Shown here piece by piece: positions 24,651 through 35,148 of a DNA stretch of 64,000 nucleotides; the first letter of the stretch is position 1, and each line of letters starts with the position of its first letter. Source of the DNA: Anaerolineaceae bacterium. GTDB lineage: Bacteria; Chloroflexota; Anaerolineae; Aggregatilineales; Phototrophicaceae. The position numbers and the translations under genes are program-made. The notes beneath the pieces are model-generated. The model did no database searches, was not told where the DNA came from, and was given only the letters and a program-made list of their open reading frames with translations. The stretch spans positions 124,001 to 188,000 of the forward strand of contig JAPPOB010000010.1 of the NCBI GenBank assembly GCA_028818375.1, in the 5' to 3' direction.

Positions 24651-26230
24651 CGCGCACGTTCCCTGCGAGCGCCGCGCCAGTAGTGATCGCCCACATAGTC
24701 GAAATCCGCACTGGAAACCAGGGTCGTCATCAACGGGCCTGGCGGGCAACGCCGCAGCACGTTGACCGCGCTGTAAAGCGTCTTCAGGTGCACGGCGCCC
24801 TGGGGAGAAAGTGGGGCAAGCGCACGCAGGGCGTCCCTGACGTAGCGAACCAGAGGCTTTTCCTGCTCCCGGTTGGCTTCAAAAAGGGCGTCGACGGCTG
24901 CCGGCTCTTCGGTTCCCAACACCATCAACTCGTCATAGCTGGTGCCAATGGTGCCACGCGCTTCACGAAAGGTCAGTTGATTGTTGACGGGAGCAATCAA
25001 TCGCACCAGTTCCTTGCGCGGCCGGTACTGGTTCAGATTCAGCAAGATACGTCCGGCCTTCTCGTCGCGGCTGACCTCGATATATGCGCCGACGGGAAGG
25101 CCGTACTTGCGGTAAAAAGGGCCAAGGCCGCAAACGTAACGCGCCTTCCGTACGATCCAGCCGGTGAATTCTTCCCCGTCCCTGGCGTCGACAAGCGTCA
25201 CGTACACGCGTTCACTTCGGCGCGCTGTCGGGAAAAAAGTGCGCAGGCGGGCGTTGAGGGGCAGCGTTCCAAGGCGACGGTGCGGATAGATCAGGGTAAC
25301 GGTGGCACTGGAGATTTCAGCGCCGGCGTAGCGCAACGGTGAGAGTTCGTCATCGATCTCCGCCTCCAGGTCGAGCATGTCGTCGTCAAGCAATCTGCGG
25401 TCATGCTCCAGACGCAAATAGAGCAGGGGCAAGGGCGTGGCCTGCACTTCCTGCGGTTCCATGTGTCTGAGAAACCACAGGACAGCTCCGGTTGGCCCAA
25501 CTTCATCAAAGCGGTCGTCATGCAACAGCGCGTAATTCATTGAGAATTCCTGAAGCGCCGCTGGACCCGCAAGGCCACCAAACTGCTCCAGGATCTCTGT
25601 TGTCTGGAAGGGGCCGCCGGCGTACATGTCGAGCACTGCCTCGGCCAGATTGAGATTCGCCTCACCGACTTCCAGCAGCAATTCCCTGACAAACCATTCA
25701 TCCTTCAGGCGCACCAGGTTTCCGGATTCGAGCAGCTTTTCCTCAAGGTCCATGATGAATTCTTCACCGGAGTTTTCCAGGATTTCATCGACGGTGAGGG
25801 CCGGGCCAGGGAAAGTCTGCGCATCATCATCCTCGTCCCGACTGAGAGCGTGCGGAGATTTGAGGCAGCTGGCAAACTCCCGCCCGGGGCCATCCCCCTC
25901 GAACTGGACGGCAATGACCACAAATGGCTCGAGGTCCGGATGGGTCCCGGCCCGTTTTCCTGTTACTACGCCAGCTGCGTAGTTCATGGCAGGGAAAATA
26001 AGGCGATCCCCAATTTCAAAGCTGGCGGCGGGATTGTAAAAGCTGGCATTACTAAAGCGCTCCAGTAATGCCCGCCGCTCGGCTTCCAGTCTTTCCTCGA
26101 TCAGCCGTTTTGCGATGGCCAGAGTGGAAAGCGGTCGTTCCTTTTCCAGCAACAGATTGTTTATGAAGTCAAGGTCTTCCGGCCTCGTGAGGAAGGACCT
26201 TAAGCTGGGTGAGTGGGTCGGTGTTGCCAT
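24647..26230 (-). CDS. Uncharacterised protein, first gene of an unknown cassette
   Basis: A 527-residue soluble protein with no domain I can name. It opens with a [23 protein letters not shown] helix, has an acidic patch ([13 protein letters not shown]) and winged-helix-like segments around residues 150-200 ([20 protein letters not shown]). The second half has beta-rich stretches such as [20 protein letters not shown]. The start is ATG 26230, four bases after GGAGG; an ATG directly before it abuts the ribosome-binding sequence. A clear promoter lies 28 bases upstream, divergent from the rpmH promoter. The three genes are translationally coupled and probably work together. Confidence 0.65.
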   Translation of the reverse strand: MATPTHSPSLRSFLTRPEDLDFINNLLLEKERPLSTLAIAKRLIEERLEAERRALLERFSNASFYNPAASFEIGDRLIFPAMNYAAGVVTGKRAGTHPDLEPFVVIAVQFEGDGPGREFASCLKSPHALSRDEDDDAQTFPGPALTVDEILENSGEEFIMDLEEKLLESGNLVRLKDEWFVRELLLEVGEANLNLAEAVLDMYAGGPFQTTEILEQFGGLAGPAALQEFSMNYALLHDDRFDEVGPTGAVLWFLRHMEPQEVQATPLPLLYLRLEHDRRLLDDDMLDLEAEIDDELSPLRYAGAEISSATVTLIYPHRRLGTLPLNARLRTFFPTARRSERVYVTLVDARDGEEFTGWIVRKARYVCGLGPFYRKYGLPVGAYIEVSRDEKAGRILLNLNQYRPRKELVRLIAPVNNQLTFREARGTIGTSYDELMVLGTEEPAAVDALFEANREQEKPLVRYVRDALRALAPLSPQGAVHLKTLYSAVNVLRRCPPGPLMTTLVSSADFDYVGDHYWRGARRERAR

Positions 26231-26257
26231 CATCCCTCCGGCCGGCGGAGCATGGCG

Positions 26258-26286
26258 AGTATACAGAAGCATCAGGTTGCATTCAA
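26258..26286 (-). promoter_or_regulatory. Promoter of the unknown three-gene cassette
   Basis: On the minus strand TTGAAT and TATACT are separated by exactly 17 bases, placing the transcription start about 20 bases before ATG 26230. Confidence 0.7.
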
Positions 26287-26300
26287 GCGCCAGCGACGGG

Positions 26301-26329
26301 TTGACCCTGGCCAGGCGCTTATGTATACT
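26301..26329 (+). promoter_or_regulatory. Promoter of the rpmH-yidC cluster
   Basis: TTGACC and TATACT are separated by 17 bases, with TG immediately before the -10 box. It lies back to back with the promoter of the divergent cassette. Confidence 0.75.
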
Positions 26330-26395
26330 TCGCCGCTGCCGGCGACGGCAGCCTGGTTTGCGCGACAATTCAGGCAACCGACCAGGAGCAGCGAA

Positions 26396-26572
26396 ATGTC
26401 CACCAAACGCACGTGGCAACCCAAAATCCGCCGACGCAAGCGCGTTCATGGCTTTCGTCAGCGCATGCACACCAGGGGCGGCAGACGCATCATCAAGGCG
26501 CGAAGGGCGCGTGGACGGCACCAGTTAACAGTCACGCCGAATCACGTCAAAAAGGTCAACTGGAAGGCCTGA
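26396..26572 (+). CDS. rpmH: 50S ribosomal protein L34
   Basis: A 58-residue, very basic ribosomal protein with the family pattern [18 protein letters not shown] followed by [18 protein letters not shown]. The usual length is 44-50, and the extra residues form a C-terminal tail ([14 protein letters not shown]). The start ATG 26396 has AGGAGC ten bases upstream. It is the first gene of the conserved rpmH-rnpA-yidD-yidC-jag order; dnaA, often adjacent, is not here and instead the divergent neighbour is the unknown cassette. Confidence 0.95.
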   Translation: MSTKRTWQPKIRRRKRVHGFRQRMHTRGGRRIIKARRARGRHQLTVTPNHVKKVNWKA

Positions 26573-26580
26573 ACGTCGGC

Positions 26581-26934
26581 ATGGAGCGTCGTCTGCGCCT
26601 GCGCGATGGTGCCGACTTCCGCAGAGTGCGCCAAAGCGGACGTCGTTTTGGCAGTAAAATGATGCGCGTATTCGTTTTGCGGGGCCGCTGTTCACACAAT
26701 CGCTACGGACTGGTGACCGGCAGGCAGGTTGGTGGCGCGGTACAGCGCAACCGGATTCGCAGATTGTTGCGCGAGGCCCTGCGAACGCTGGATCCGGGAC
26801 TGCTGCAAGGGCATGATCTGGTGATCGTTGCGCATTCTGCGCTGGTGGGACAGACCGGTTCAGAGGTGAACAAGGAATTGCAACGACTGATGCGCGTGGC
26901 CGGTTTGTACCCTTGCAAGGTAGCCAGGACGTGA
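26581..26934 (+). CDS. rnpA: Ribonuclease P protein component
   Basis: Protein subunit that helps the RNase P RNA process tRNA precursors. The protein is 117 residues, close to the family norm. The start [20 protein letters not shown] contains the F-x-x-V-x-x-x-G pattern and the RNR signature is present as [17 protein letters not shown] 26581 follows rpmH by eight bases. The stop overlaps the GTG start of yidD. Confidence 0.93.
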   Translation: MERRLRLRDGADFRRVRQSGRRFGSKMMRVFVLRGRCSHNRYGLVTGRQVGGAVQRNRIRRLLREALRTLDPGLLQGHDLVIVAHSALVGQTGSEVNKELQRLMRVAGLYPCKVART

Positions 26935-27149
26935 AGTGGCTGGCGCTGAAGGTGATTCGTGCTTACCAGCTCAGTATTTCCCGCATATTGCCCTCCAGCT
27001 GTCGTTTTCATCCAAGTTGTTCGGTTTACACAAGTGAGGCCATCGATCGTTACGGTCTGTTGCGCGGTGGCTGGATGGGCGCGAAAAGGATCGCCCGTTG
27101 CCACCCCCTGAATGAGGGCGGTTATGACCCCGTGCCAGACCTTGACTGA
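26931..27149 (+). CDS. yidD: Membrane protein insertion efficiency factor YidD
   Basis: A 72-residue YidD protein, which associates with the membrane and aids YidC-dependent insertion. Signature residues are [20 protein letters not shown], with the Cys of CRF-HPSC, followed by [23 protein letters not shown] 26931 overlaps the rnpA stop codon (GTGA); an in-frame TTG at 26913 is a less likely start. The next gene begins inside the last codons of yidD. Confidence 0.92.
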   Translation: MKWLALKVIRAYQLSISRILPSSCRFHPSCSVYTSEAIDRYGLLRGGWMGAKRIARCHPLNEGGYDPVPDLD

Positions 27150-28326
27150 GAGGCCGGCAACTCAAAGGTCCCTGTGGCGTCCGCCACTCCTTGTGCTGGC
27201 GCTTGCCCTGGTCGTGGCGGCAGCCTGTATTCCCTTCCGTCAGGAAGCGGGCTGGCCGGAATTGAGCGCTTTGGACCTCCCTGGTAGCATCTATGACGGA
27301 CACATTTTCCTGACTTTCAACGACAAAATCACACTGATCGACCCGGACAACGGGCAGGCGGCGCGCTTGCGCAACGTCGACGGTGAAGTGCGGGTGGATG
27401 CCGAAGGCAGGGCCCGCCTTTGGGAATTCAGCGGTCCGCAGGCCGCGCCGAACCAGTTTTTTGCGGATCCATTGAACCTGGACGGCGATAATTTGCTGGT
27501 GCTTAGCAACGGCGAGCGTCTGTTTGAAGTCAATCTGGCGCGGGCAGATGCACGGATTGCCGACGGCCTGGAACTGCCCGGACGCGTGCTGGCTGCGCCA
27601 CTGGCGGGCGAGGACCTTGTATACGTCGCTGCCGAACGGAGCATGCTGGCGCTGGAAGCCGGCAGCTATCAACTGCGCTGGGACTTCGCAACTGACCAGA
27701 GCATCTGGTCCCGCCCCCTGTTTTTTAACGGCGCGCTGCTGTTCACTTCTCTGGACCACCATCTTTACGCCCTTGACCCGGACGACGGCAGTGAAATCTG
27801 GCGACTCAACCTGGGAGGCGCGGCGCCGGTAACCCCTGTCGAATACAACGGCCGTCTGTACACGGGCACCTTTTCGCGAAAAATTTTCTCCATCTCGCCG
27901 GATGGTAAAATCCTGGCCGAATACTCGACGGAAGACTGGGTTTGGGGAGCGCCGGCCATCGCTGACGGCGTACTGTATGCCGCGGACCTGGGTGGCAACG
28001 TCTACGCGCTTGAAATCGGGGAGAGCAATTTCCGACTGCTTTGGCAGGCGGTAGTCAGCGAACGGGCCATCCGGGCGGCGCCGGTGGTTAGCGGAGAGTA
28101 CGTCATCGTGGCGGGTCGGGACCAGAACCTTTACTGGCTCGGCCGCAATGACGGACGCATCTACTTTTCGCGGGAACTTGTGGGCGAAATCGTGTCCGAC
28201 ATGTTGTTGCTGGAACGGGGCCCCGATACTGAAACCATGTTGGCAGTGAGCACGCTGGCGAACGAGGAGGCCCTGGTGGCCTTCGGCGTCCAGAACGGGG
28301 ACCGTCGCTGGACCTACAGTCGTTAG
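27124..28326 (+). CDS. PQQ-type beta-propeller lipoprotein
   Basis: A 400-residue exported protein. It has a signal segment ([13 protein letters not shown]) ending in the lipobox VAAAC, so it is probably lipid-anchored outside the cytoplasmic membrane. The rest is a WD/PQQ-like beta-propeller with repeats such as [18 protein letters not shown] and [15 protein letters not shown]. BamB has this plan in Gram-negative bacteria, but homology to BamB specifically is not shown. ATG 27124 is chosen because GAGGG lies five bases upstream; ATG 27112 is an alternative. It overlaps yidD and precedes yidC, so a role in membrane or envelope protein biogenesis is suggested by position. Confidence 0.82.
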   Translation: MTPCQTLTERPATQRSLWRPPLLVLALALVVAAACIPFRQEAGWPELSALDLPGSIYDGHIFLTFNDKITLIDPDNGQAARLRNVDGEVRVDAEGRARLWEFSGPQAAPNQFFADPLNLDGDNLLVLSNGERLFEVNLARADARIADGLELPGRVLAAPLAGEDLVYVAAERSMLALEAGSYQLRWDFATDQSIWSRPLFFNGALLFTSLDHHLYALDPDDGSEIWRLNLGGAAPVTPVEYNGRLYTGTFSRKIFSISPDGKILAEYSTEDWVWGAPAIADGVLYAADLGGNVYALEIGESNFRLLWQAVVSERAIRAAPVVSGEYVIVAGRDQNLYWLGRNDGRIYFSRELVGEIVSDMLLLERGPDTETMLAVSTLANEEALVAFGVQNGDRRWTYSR

Positions 28327-28359
28327 GCGCCGGCGCAGGGGAGGAGCGTACAAGGCCAC

Positions 28360-29241
28360 ATGTGGGATCTCATACTTAACCCCTTCATCACGCTGCTGAC
28401 CCTGCTTTATTCTTTTCTGGGTCACAACGTTGTACTGTCGATCGTGGTTTTCACCGTGCTGGTGCGCCTGGCGATCCTGCCTCTCACCGCCCAGCAACAG
28501 CGCTCCTCGAAGCGCATGCAGGAGTTGCAGCCGGAACTGAAGAAGCTGCAGGAGAAACACAAGAACGATCGCGAAAAACTTGCGCAGGAGCAGATGGCGC
28601 TTTACAGGGAACACGGCGTCAACCCCTTCGGCGGCTGTTTCCCGTTGCTGATTCAGTTTCCGATACTGATTGGTCTCTATCAGGCGATTATTTTTACGCT
28701 GGCGGCCACACCATTTCAGTTGCTCGATCTGTCTGGCCGCTTTCTTTTGCCCGGGCTGGACCATCTCGTGCCTCTGGAAAACCTGTGGCTGGGCATGGAT
28801 TTGAGCCAGCCACCGACCAACAACCCGACCTGGGCACTGGCCTTGCCCGTGCTCGTGCTGGTAACCACCTGGGCCCAGTCCAAACTGACTGTCACGCCCA
28901 CTCCAGTGAATTCGGGTTCGGACGGGCGGCCCAGCCAGGCCCAGGCCATGACACAATCGATGACGACCATCATGCCCCTGATGTTTGGCTTCTTCTCCCT
29001 GTCTTTCTCGGTCGGCCTGTCGATTTATTTCGTTATCTCCAACATCATCGGCATCATTCAGTACAGCCTGATGGGACAATCGAAACTTGATCTGCGCAAG
29101 CTGTTGAGACGCGGGCTCGCCCGCAAACCCGACAGTCAGGACGTTGATGCGCAGCCACCGGTCACGTCGACCGGGACCGGGCGGCGCAGGCGCAGGGATG
29201 CCGGTGACGGCAAACGCAAGGTCAAGTCACGCAAGCGGTGA
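28360..29241 (+). CDS. yidC: Membrane protein insertase YidC/Oxa1 type
   Basis: Inserts membrane proteins, alone or with Sec. The 293-residue form has the five-helix Oxa1 core without the large periplasmic domain of Gram-negative YidC. The first helix region is followed by the cytoplasmic hairpin QQQRSSKRMQELQPELKKLQ, then FGGCFPLLIQFPILIGLYQA and the last two membrane helices around LMFGFFSLSFSVGLSIYFVI. The C-terminus is strongly basic (GRRRRRDAGDGKRKVKSRKR), as expected for ribosome contact. The start ATG 28360 follows GGGGAGGAG. Confidence 0.93.
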   Translation: MWDLILNPFITLLTLLYSFLGHNVVLSIVVFTVLVRLAILPLTAQQQRSSKRMQELQPELKKLQEKHKNDREKLAQEQMALYREHGVNPFGGCFPLLIQFPILIGLYQAIIFTLAATPFQLLDLSGRFLLPGLDHLVPLENLWLGMDLSQPPTNNPTWALALPVLVLVTTWAQSKLTVTPTPVNSGSDGRPSQAQAMTQSMTTIMPLMFGFFSLSFSVGLSIYFVISNIIGIIQYSLMGQSKLDLRKLLRRGLARKPDSQDVDAQPPVTSTGTGRRRRRDAGDGKRKVKSRKR

Positions 29242-29286
29242 GACCGCCAGTGCGCAGTCTCCCGCAACGGCAATGAGGGTCAAACC

Positions 29287-30117
29287 ATGAACGTGGAAGA
29301 ATCGATCGAGGTGACTGGCGACGACGTGGAACAGGCGCTCGCCAGGGGTTTGGAAATGCTGGGCGTGGGCCCGGACGACGTGATGGTCGAGGTCCTGGAA
29401 GAACCGGCCAGCGGCATGTTCGGGCTTGGCTCGCGCCCGGCGCGGGTACGACTGCGTTTGCTCACCGCCGCTCCCCCGTCTGAGACGGAGGACGAATCTG
29501 GCTCTGCCGACGCCAGGGTGGCCAGCGCTTCGGCGCCGCAGGATCCCGCGAGCACGGCCGACGGAAACGTCGCCGACAAGGCGCCTGGTGACCTTTCGTT
29601 CCAGGCGGCCATGGAAACGACGACCTTTGAGGACGGCGACTTCGAGGAAGATGCTGAAGTTGGCAAGGTCGTGCTGGCAGAGCTACTGGAAAACATGGCC
29701 GTTCGCGCGGATGTGGAGGTGCGCCGGGCCGAGGCAACGGACGGGGAAGAACCCCCCTGGATGCTGGACATCGTCGGCGAATCCGATCTAAGCGTACTGA
29801 TCGGGCGCAAGGGGGAGACCCTGGCATCCCTGCAGTACATCACTCGACTGGTCACCAGCCGTGAACTCCAGCGGCGCGCCAACATCGTCGTCGACGTGGG
29901 TGGCTACAAGTCCCGGCGCATGAACAGACTCTATGCTTTGGCCAGCCGCATGGCCGACCAGGCCACAAGTCTGGGACGCCCGGTCGCTCTGGAACCGATG
30001 CCGCCATACGAGCGGCGCATTGTGCATCTGGCCCTGCGCGAAAGGGAGGACGTGACGACCGAGAGCAGCGGTGAGGGCCAGGCGCGCAAGGTCAACATCA
30101 TTCCTGCGCCACGGTAA
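29287..30117 (+). CDS. jag: RNA-binding protein Jag (KhpB): Jag_N, KH and R3H domains
   Basis: A 276-residue cytoplasmic RNA-binding protein found next to yidC in many bacteria. The Jag_N domain at residues 1-60 has GDDVEQALARGLEMLGV and GMFGLGSRPARV. An acidic linker follows. The KH domain contains LIGRKGETLASLQYI and the R3H domain includes RRMNRLYALASRMADQA and EPMPPYERRIVHLALRE. The long acidic linker at residues about 65-125 is the least conserved part. The stop overlaps the start of the next kinase gene by one base (TAATG). Confidence 0.93.
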   Translation: MNVEESIEVTGDDVEQALARGLEMLGVGPDDVMVEVLEEPASGMFGLGSRPARVRLRLLTAAPPSETEDESGSADARVASASAPQDPASTADGNVADKAPGDLSFQAAMETTTFEDGDFEEDAEVGKVVLAELLENMAVRADVEVRRAEATDGEEPPWMLDIVGESDLSVLIGRKGETLASLQYITRLVTSRELQRRANIVVDVGGYKSRRMNRLYALASRMADQATSLGRPVALEPMPPYERRIVHLALREREDVTTESSGEGQARKVNIIPAPR

Positions 30118-30965
30118 TGGGCCCTGCCTGTCTGGTCATCGGTCACATGACCGCGGACCTGACGCCAGCGGGCGAACGCCGGTTGGGAGGCACTGCCGCC
30201 TACGCCAGTCGCACAGCGCATGCCCTGGGGTTGCAGGTGCGCCTGCTGACCAGCGTGGCGCATGGCGAACCCTTGCTTGAGACTCTGCGTCCAGACCTGC
30301 AAGAGGTCTGTGTTGTGCCTTCGGGGAGCACAAGTACCTTTGAAAACATTTATGACGCCAATGGCAAGCGCACCCAGTATCTGCGGGAGGTCGCCGCGCC
30401 ACTGGGGCCCTGTCACGTATCGCCCGCATGGCGCGACACTGCGCTGGTGCATCTTGCTCCCCTGACCGGCGAGGTTAACCCCGCCCTGGCGACCTGCTTC
30501 CCGAATTCCACGGTTTTGCTCACAGCGCAAGGTTTGTTGCGCCAAAGGGAAGAAGACGACCTGATCAGCTTCCGCTACTGGTGTGATGCCGACGCGTTGC
30601 GCCATGTCGACATCGTCGTGCTCAGTGAAGAGGATTTCGCCGAGGCGCCGGAGCTGGAACTGGCCCTTGCATCGCAGGTGCCCTGGCTATTCGTTACGAG
30701 GGCTGAAAGGGGCGGAACCTGCTACCGCCATGGTCGACCCTACGATTACGCCACGCCCCGTCCTCCGGTGACCAATGCGACCGGCGCCGGCGACGTTTTT
30801 GCTGCCGCCGTGTTGGCTTGTGCCCACTTGCTGGACAGCAACATGCCAGGTGTTTGCCGTGTGGCCGCGCATTTGGGCGCCAACACCATCACCCGTCCCT
30901 GGATTGAGGGCGTTCCCACAAAAGAAGAAGCGCAAGCTGCCCTGAAGTTACTGGAGCAAACATGA
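30117..30965 (+). CDS. PfkB-family carbohydrate/nucleoside kinase
   Basis: A 282-residue member of the PfkB (ribokinase) family. The C-terminal signature TNATGAGDVFAAAVLACAH holds the anion-hole GAGD with the catalytic Asp. The N-terminal signature is weak (GGTAAYASRTAHALGLQ). The substrate is not evident; the protein is somewhat shorter than typical ribokinases. It is coupled to jag by a one-base overlap and to the amidohydrolase by ATGA, so it may share a pathway with the latter, such as purine or nucleoside metabolism. Confidence 0.82.
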   Translation: MGPACLVIGHMTADLTPAGERRLGGTAAYASRTAHALGLQVRLLTSVAHGEPLLETLRPDLQEVCVVPSGSTSTFENIYDANGKRTQYLREVAAPLGPCHVSPAWRDTALVHLAPLTGEVNPALATCFPNSTVLLTAQGLLRQREEDDLISFRYWCDADALRHVDIVVLSEEDFAEAPELELALASQVPWLFVTRAERGGTCYRHGRPYDYATPRPPVTNATGAGDVFAAAVLACAHLLDSNMPGVCRVAAHLGANTITRPWIEGVPTKEEAQAALKLLEQT

Positions 30966-32572
30966 GTGTCGTTGAGCGTGTCCTCTACAACGGAGGAATC
31001 CGGACCCAGAGTCCTGCCAGCCTGCGTGTCAGCGCCCTGGCGTTGATTGGCGAGCGCATAGTGGCAACGGGTACTGACGCGGACATGTTGGCGCTGGCCG
31101 GGCCAAACACTGTTCGGGACGATCTGGGTGGCGGGCAGGTTATTCCGGGTTTGACCGATGCCCACGTACACTGGGCCATGACTTCCTGTTCTTTGCAGGA
31201 AGTGGATGTCTTTGAGTTGCCCTCCAGGGAAGCAGCGTTGGCTCGCGTCGCCGAACGAGTCCGGTTGAGCGCGGCGGGTGAATGGATCACAGGATATGGC
31301 TGGTCCCAGGACTTCTGGCCCGACCCGCGCTTTCCGACTGCCGCTGACCTGGACAGGGTGGCGCCGGCGAATCCAGTCTGTCTGGATGCCAAGAGCGGTC
31401 ACGCGGCCTGGGTCAACAGCGCGGCCTTGCGTTTATGCGGCCTGGGCGCCGGTACGCCTGACCCGGATGGCGGCTACATCGGCCGTGACGACGTGGGTCA
31501 ACCGGACGGCATGTTGTTCGAAACGGCGATGGACCTGGTCAGCGATCGCATCCCCAGGCCGGACCCCGAACAACTGGCCGCCCTTATGACGACGGCGCAG
31601 CAAAAGGCCCTCGCCGCCGGATTGACCGGGCTGCACGACTTTGACGGACCGGACTGTCTGCAGGCCCTGCAAATTCTGCGGGAGCGCGGCGAACTGGCGC
31701 TGCGCGTCACCAAGCAAATCAACTGCGAGTGGATCGATCATGCCCTGAAGAGCGGGCTGCGTAGCGGCTTCGGTGACGACTGGCTCCGGATCGGGGCGCA
31801 AAAAATTTTCGCGGACGGGGCACTTGGTCCTCGCACGGCCCTCATGCTGGCGCCCTATGACGACGACCCCGAAAACCTAGGTGTTGCGGTGGTTGAACGA
31901 GAAGAAATGCAGGAGCTGGTCAGCCGCGCCAGCGCCGCCGGTTTCGCCAGCACCATCCACGCCATTGGCGACCGCGCCGTTCACGACGTCCTCGACGTCT
32001 TTGAAACCGCGCGCCTGGAAGAGGCAAGTCGCGGTCAGGTCCCCGGCGACTTGCGCCACCGAATTGAACACGTCCAGCTCATTCACCCGCAGGACATCGC
32101 CCGGCTGAAGTCCCTGGGCCTGGTCGCTTCCATGCAGCCCCTGCATGCCACGTCGGATTACCTCGCCGCGGAGTGGGGCTGGGGCAATCGGGTCCAGTGG
32201 TCCTATAACATTCGCGCCCAGCTGGACCTGGGTACGCGGGTTGCCCTGGGCAGCGATTCACCGGTCGAGCCGATTGAACCCCTGAAGAGCTTCCATGCGG
32301 CGATCACCCGGCGTCGGCCCGACGGTTCGCCGGGGCCTGAGGGATGGCTGCCGGAATTGCGGCTCACTCCCGCGGAGACTCTTGAGGGCTTCACCATTGG
32401 GCCCGCCTGGGCGACGCACATGGACGATCGTCTGGGCCGGTTGGCGCCGGGGTACCTGGCAGATCTGGTTTTGCTGGACCGTGACCCGCTGGAGTGCGAC
32501 CCGGAAAAACTGCCGGAGACGCAGGTCCTGGGGACCATGGTGGGCGGGATCTGGCGTTACCGCGCGCCCTGA
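30962..32572 (+). CDS. Amidohydrolase, YtcJ-like metal-dependent hydrolase
   Basis: A 536-residue amidohydrolase-3 type protein. The metal site begins with [10 protein letters not shown] and continues with [25 protein letters not shown] and [12 protein letters not shown], matching YtcJ-like enzymes. The substrate is unknown. ATG 30962 overlaps the kinase stop codon (ATGA). It is the last gene of the cluster started by rpmH. Its 3' end overlaps the convergent uvrB by 16 bases. Confidence 0.88.
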   Translation: MSVVERVLYNGGIRTQSPASLRVSALALIGERIVATGTDADMLALAGPNTVRDDLGGGQVIPGLTDAHVHWAMTSCSLQEVDVFELPSREAALARVAERVRLSAAGEWITGYGWSQDFWPDPRFPTAADLDRVAPANPVCLDAKSGHAAWVNSAALRLCGLGAGTPDPDGGYIGRDDVGQPDGMLFETAMDLVSDRIPRPDPEQLAALMTTAQQKALAAGLTGLHDFDGPDCLQALQILRERGELALRVTKQINCEWIDHALKSGLRSGFGDDWLRIGAQKIFADGALGPRTALMLAPYDDDPENLGVAVVEREEMQELVSRASAAGFASTIHAIGDRAVHDVLDVFETARLEEASRGQVPGDLRHRIEHVQLIHPQDIARLKSLGLVASMQPLHATSDYLAAEWGWGNRVQWSYNIRAQLDLGTRVALGSDSPVEPIEPLKSFHAAITRRRPDGSPGPEGWLPELRLTPAETLEGFTIGPAWATHMDDRLGRLAPGYLADLVLLDRDPLECDPEKLPETQVLGTMVGGIWRYRAP

Positions 32573-34623
32573 GCGTCCAGGTCGAGCGTCGCCAGCGTAC
32601 GCTCCGCCTCCAGCGCATCTCCACCTGCCTGCTGCAAGACCAATGCCGCGCGCAGTTCGATGATCTGATCGCGCAAAATGGCGGCCTTCTCAAACTCCAG
32701 CATCTGGGCCGCGCCCTTCATTTCACGCTCCAGTTCATTAATCAGGCGCTGCTTTTCTTCCGGCGGCAGGGAACCAGGCGACAGATCGTCCAGGCCGACC
32801 TCGGAGCGGCGGTCCTCTTCCACCATGGTGCGAACGCGGTCGGTCAGGTCCCGCACCTGTTTGACAATGGTCGCCGGTTCGATGCCATGCGCCAGATTGT
32901 GGGCGTGCTGCAATTCACGTCGCCGCCGCGTTTCCTCAATGGCGCGGGCCATGGACGGCGTTTCGTAACTGGCATAGAGGAGCACCTTGCCATCAACGTG
33001 TCTGGCGGCCCGGCCAATGTTCTGAATGAGTGCGCTTTCGGAACGCAGGAAGCCTTCCTTGTCCGCATCAAGGATGGCCACCAGGGAGACTTCGGGCAGG
33101 TCAAGCCCTTCGCGCAGAAGATTGATGCCCACGACAGCATCGTAGACCCCCTGACGCAAGTCCCTCAGGATTTCGACTCGATCGAAGGTGTCCACCTCGG
33201 CATGCAGATACTGGGCGCGAATGCCGGCCTCGACAAGGTACTCCGCCAGGTCCTCTGCCATGCGTTGGGTCAGGGTGGTGATCAGCGCACGCTGACCCAC
33301 AGAGATTCGTTGCGCCACCTCCTGCAAGAGATCCTCGATTTGCCCGTCCTGGGGCCGTACTTCCACGACCGGGTCCAAAATGCCGGTAGGCCGAATGATC
33401 TGCTGCACGACGGCGGCGCTCTTTTCCTGTTCGTAGGGGCCGGGCGTCGCCGTGGTGTAGATAGTCTGGCCCGTGCGCTCGTGAAATTCGTCGAATTTCA
33501 ATGGGCGATTGTCAAGGGCGCTGGGCAGGCGAAAGCCATAGTCGACCAGGACCGTCTTGCGACTGCGATCACCGTTGTACATGGCGCGGATTTGCGGCAC
33601 GGTCATGTGACTCTCGTCGATGACCAGTAGAAAATCATCGGGGAAGTAGTCAATCAGGGTGTAGGGAGAACTGCCCGGAGGGCGCTGTTCCAGATGCCGC
33701 GAGTAGTTTTCCACGCCACTGGTAAAGCCAACTTCCCGCAACATTTCGACGTCATAGTTCACCCGTTGCTCCAGCCGCTGGGCCTCGATCAACTTGTTTT
33801 GCGAACGCAGGAGTTCCAGCTGTTGCTGCAGTTCAATCTCGATGTCCTGCACGGCCAGACGCAGTTTTTCCACGTCCGTGACGTATTCCCGTGCCGGGTA
33901 AACCAGCAGGCTGCTGTGCGTGGTGAGCAACTCGCCGGTGAGGGGATCGAATTCCACGATCCGCTCGACCTCATCCCCGAACAGGTTGATGCGGAAGGCG
34001 GTCTCGGCGTAGGCCGGGAAGATCTCCAGAGTGTCGCCCCTGGCCCGAAAGGCGCCGCGGCGCAGGTCATAGTCGTTGCGCGTGTACTGAATGGTGACGA
34101 GCTTACGCAGCAGGGCATCGCGGCGGATCTCGTCACCGATATTCAGTTCGACGGTCAGCCTTTGCCATGCGCCAGGATCGCCGAAGCCGTAGATGCAGGA
34201 CACCGAGGCGACCACAATCACGTCCCGCCGGTAATTCAGGGCGGCACAGGCGGCCAAGCGTAGCCGCTCAATGTGATCGTTGATTTTGGTCGACTTCTCG
34301 ATGTAAAGGTCATGGCGCGGTACGTAGGCTTCCGGCTGGTAGTAATCGTAGTAACTGACGAAGTATTCGACGGCGTTGCGCGGGAAAAGTTCCTTGAACT
34401 CGGCGTAGAGCTGGGCGGCCAGGGTCTTGTTGTGGGCCATCACCAGGGTTGGTCGCTGCGTGCGTTCGATGACATTGGCGACGGTGAAGGTCTTGCCTGT
34501 GCCGGTTGCGCCCAGCAAGGTCTGATGCCTGTGACCGGCGAACAGGCCATCCGTGAGTTGGTCGACGGCCTGTGGCTGGTCCCCCGTCGGTTGGAAGTCC
34601 GATTTTATGGTGAAGTCTGGCAT
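32557..34623 (-). CDS. uvrB: Excinuclease ABC subunit B
   Basis: Damage-verification helicase of nucleotide excision repair. It is 688 residues, as usual. Walker A is [15 protein letters not shown], the beta-hairpin region is [16 protein letters not shown]-like box is [13 protein letters not shown], and the helicase motifs include [16 protein letters not shown] and [22 protein letters not shown]-terminal UVR domain ([20 protein letters not shown]) binds UvrC. ATG 34623 starts 116 bases from the divergent tRNA genes. No uvrA or uvrC lies in the window. Confidence 0.97.
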   Translation of the reverse strand: MPDFTIKSDFQPTGDQPQAVDQLTDGLFAGHRHQTLLGATGTGKTFTVANVIERTQRPTLVMAHNKTLAAQLYAEFKELFPRNAVEYFVSYYDYYQPEAYVPRHDLYIEKSTKINDHIERLRLAACAALNYRRDVIVVASVSCIYGFGDPGAWQRLTVELNIGDEIRRDALLRKLVTIQYTRNDYDLRRGAFRARGDTLEIFPAYAETAFRINLFGDEVERIVEFDPLTGELLTTHSSLLVYPAREYVTDVEKLRLAVQDIEIELQQQLELLRSQNKLIEAQRLEQRVNYDVEMLREVGFTSGVENYSRHLEQRPPGSSPYTLIDYFPDDFLLVIDESHMTVPQIRAMYNGDRSRKTVLVDYGFRLPSALDNRPLKFDEFHERTGQTIYTTATPGPYEQEKSAAVVQQIIRPTGILDPVVEVRPQDGQIEDLLQEVAQRISVGQRALITTLTQRMAEDLAEYLVEAGIRAQYLHAEVDTFDRVEILRDLRQGVYDAVVGINLLREGLDLPEVSLVAILDADKEGFLRSESALIQNIGRAARHVDGKVLLYASYETPSMARAIEETRRRRELQHAHNLAHGIEPATIVKQVRDLTDRVRTMVEEDRRSEVGLDDLSPGSLPPEEKQRLINELEREMKGAAQMLEFEKAAILRDQIIELRAALVLQQAGGDALEAERTLATLDLDAQGAR

Positions 34624-34700
34624 GCTGTCCCCGGCACATCTGTTTGCATTCCATTATTGCAGAGGTCGTCCCTGCGGGCAGCGCCCGGTCAAAGAGGGAC

Positions 34701-34729
34701 TTGACAACTCCGGCCCGCAATGTCATTCT
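34701..34729 (+). promoter_or_regulatory. Promoter of the two tRNA genes
   Basis: TTGACA and CATTCT are separated by 17 bases, with a start about five bases before the initiator tRNA. The -10 box is weak (three of six bases). Confidence 0.5.
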
Positions 34730-34739
34730 TGGCGTACGC

Positions 34740-34811
<72 letters not shown>

Positions 34812-34823
34812 CTGTTCCAGTAT

Positions 34824-34897
34824 GGTGATATAGCTCAGCCGGTTAGAGCGCGGGACTCATAATCTCGAGGTCGGTAGTTCGAATCTACCTATCACCA
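34824..34897 (+). tRNA. tRNA with CAT anticodon (elongator Met, or Ile2 after lysidine modification)
   Basis: A 74-base cloverleaf with seven-pair acceptor (GGTGATA/TATCACC), complete T stem (GGTAG/CTACC) and anticodon stem CGGGA/TCTCG around CTCATAA. Unlike the initiator it has G1-C72 and C11-G24 pairs. CAT anticodons serve elongator Met or, with lysidine at position 34, Ile2 reading AUA; the sequence alone does not settle which. CCA is not encoded. It lies 12 bases after the initiator tRNA, in the same transcript. Confidence 0.88.
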
Positions 34898-35148
34898 CTC
34901 ATGCACGCTTGTACGACTTTTCCTGCGCCCTTGCATTCATAGAGCGACCGAAGATTCAGAACCTGTCTGAGTCCCGCCACTTATCGGCGAGCGATGACCA
35001 TCGGAAAGAATTCACCTTACAGGCCATTTGCCTGGCTGGCCGGGAAGGCAGAAAGGCCCCGATCGTCGAAGAATCCGGCAAGGCCCCTTTCTTGCAGACC
35101 GCTGCGGTCCTGCCATGAGGGAAGGTAGCGTCAGCAGGAGCGCCAGGA
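34898..35148. other. Spacer with no recognised feature
   Basis: This stretch follows the tRNA pair. Short open frames on both strands lack ribosome-binding sites and resemble no protein I know. Near-direct repeats of AAGGCCCC (around 35055 and 35087) are the only local pattern. Confidence 0.5.

Noticed and set aside
26971..29079. 702-codon open frame on the minus strand opposite yidD, the lipoprotein and yidC
   Set aside because: It is a GC-rich shadow frame; the plus-strand genes are clearly recognisable and the minus protein is low-complexity with no family features.
34909..35118. 69-codon frame after the tRNA genes
   Set aside because: No ribosome-binding site, no family resemblance, overlapping frames on the other strand of equal quality.
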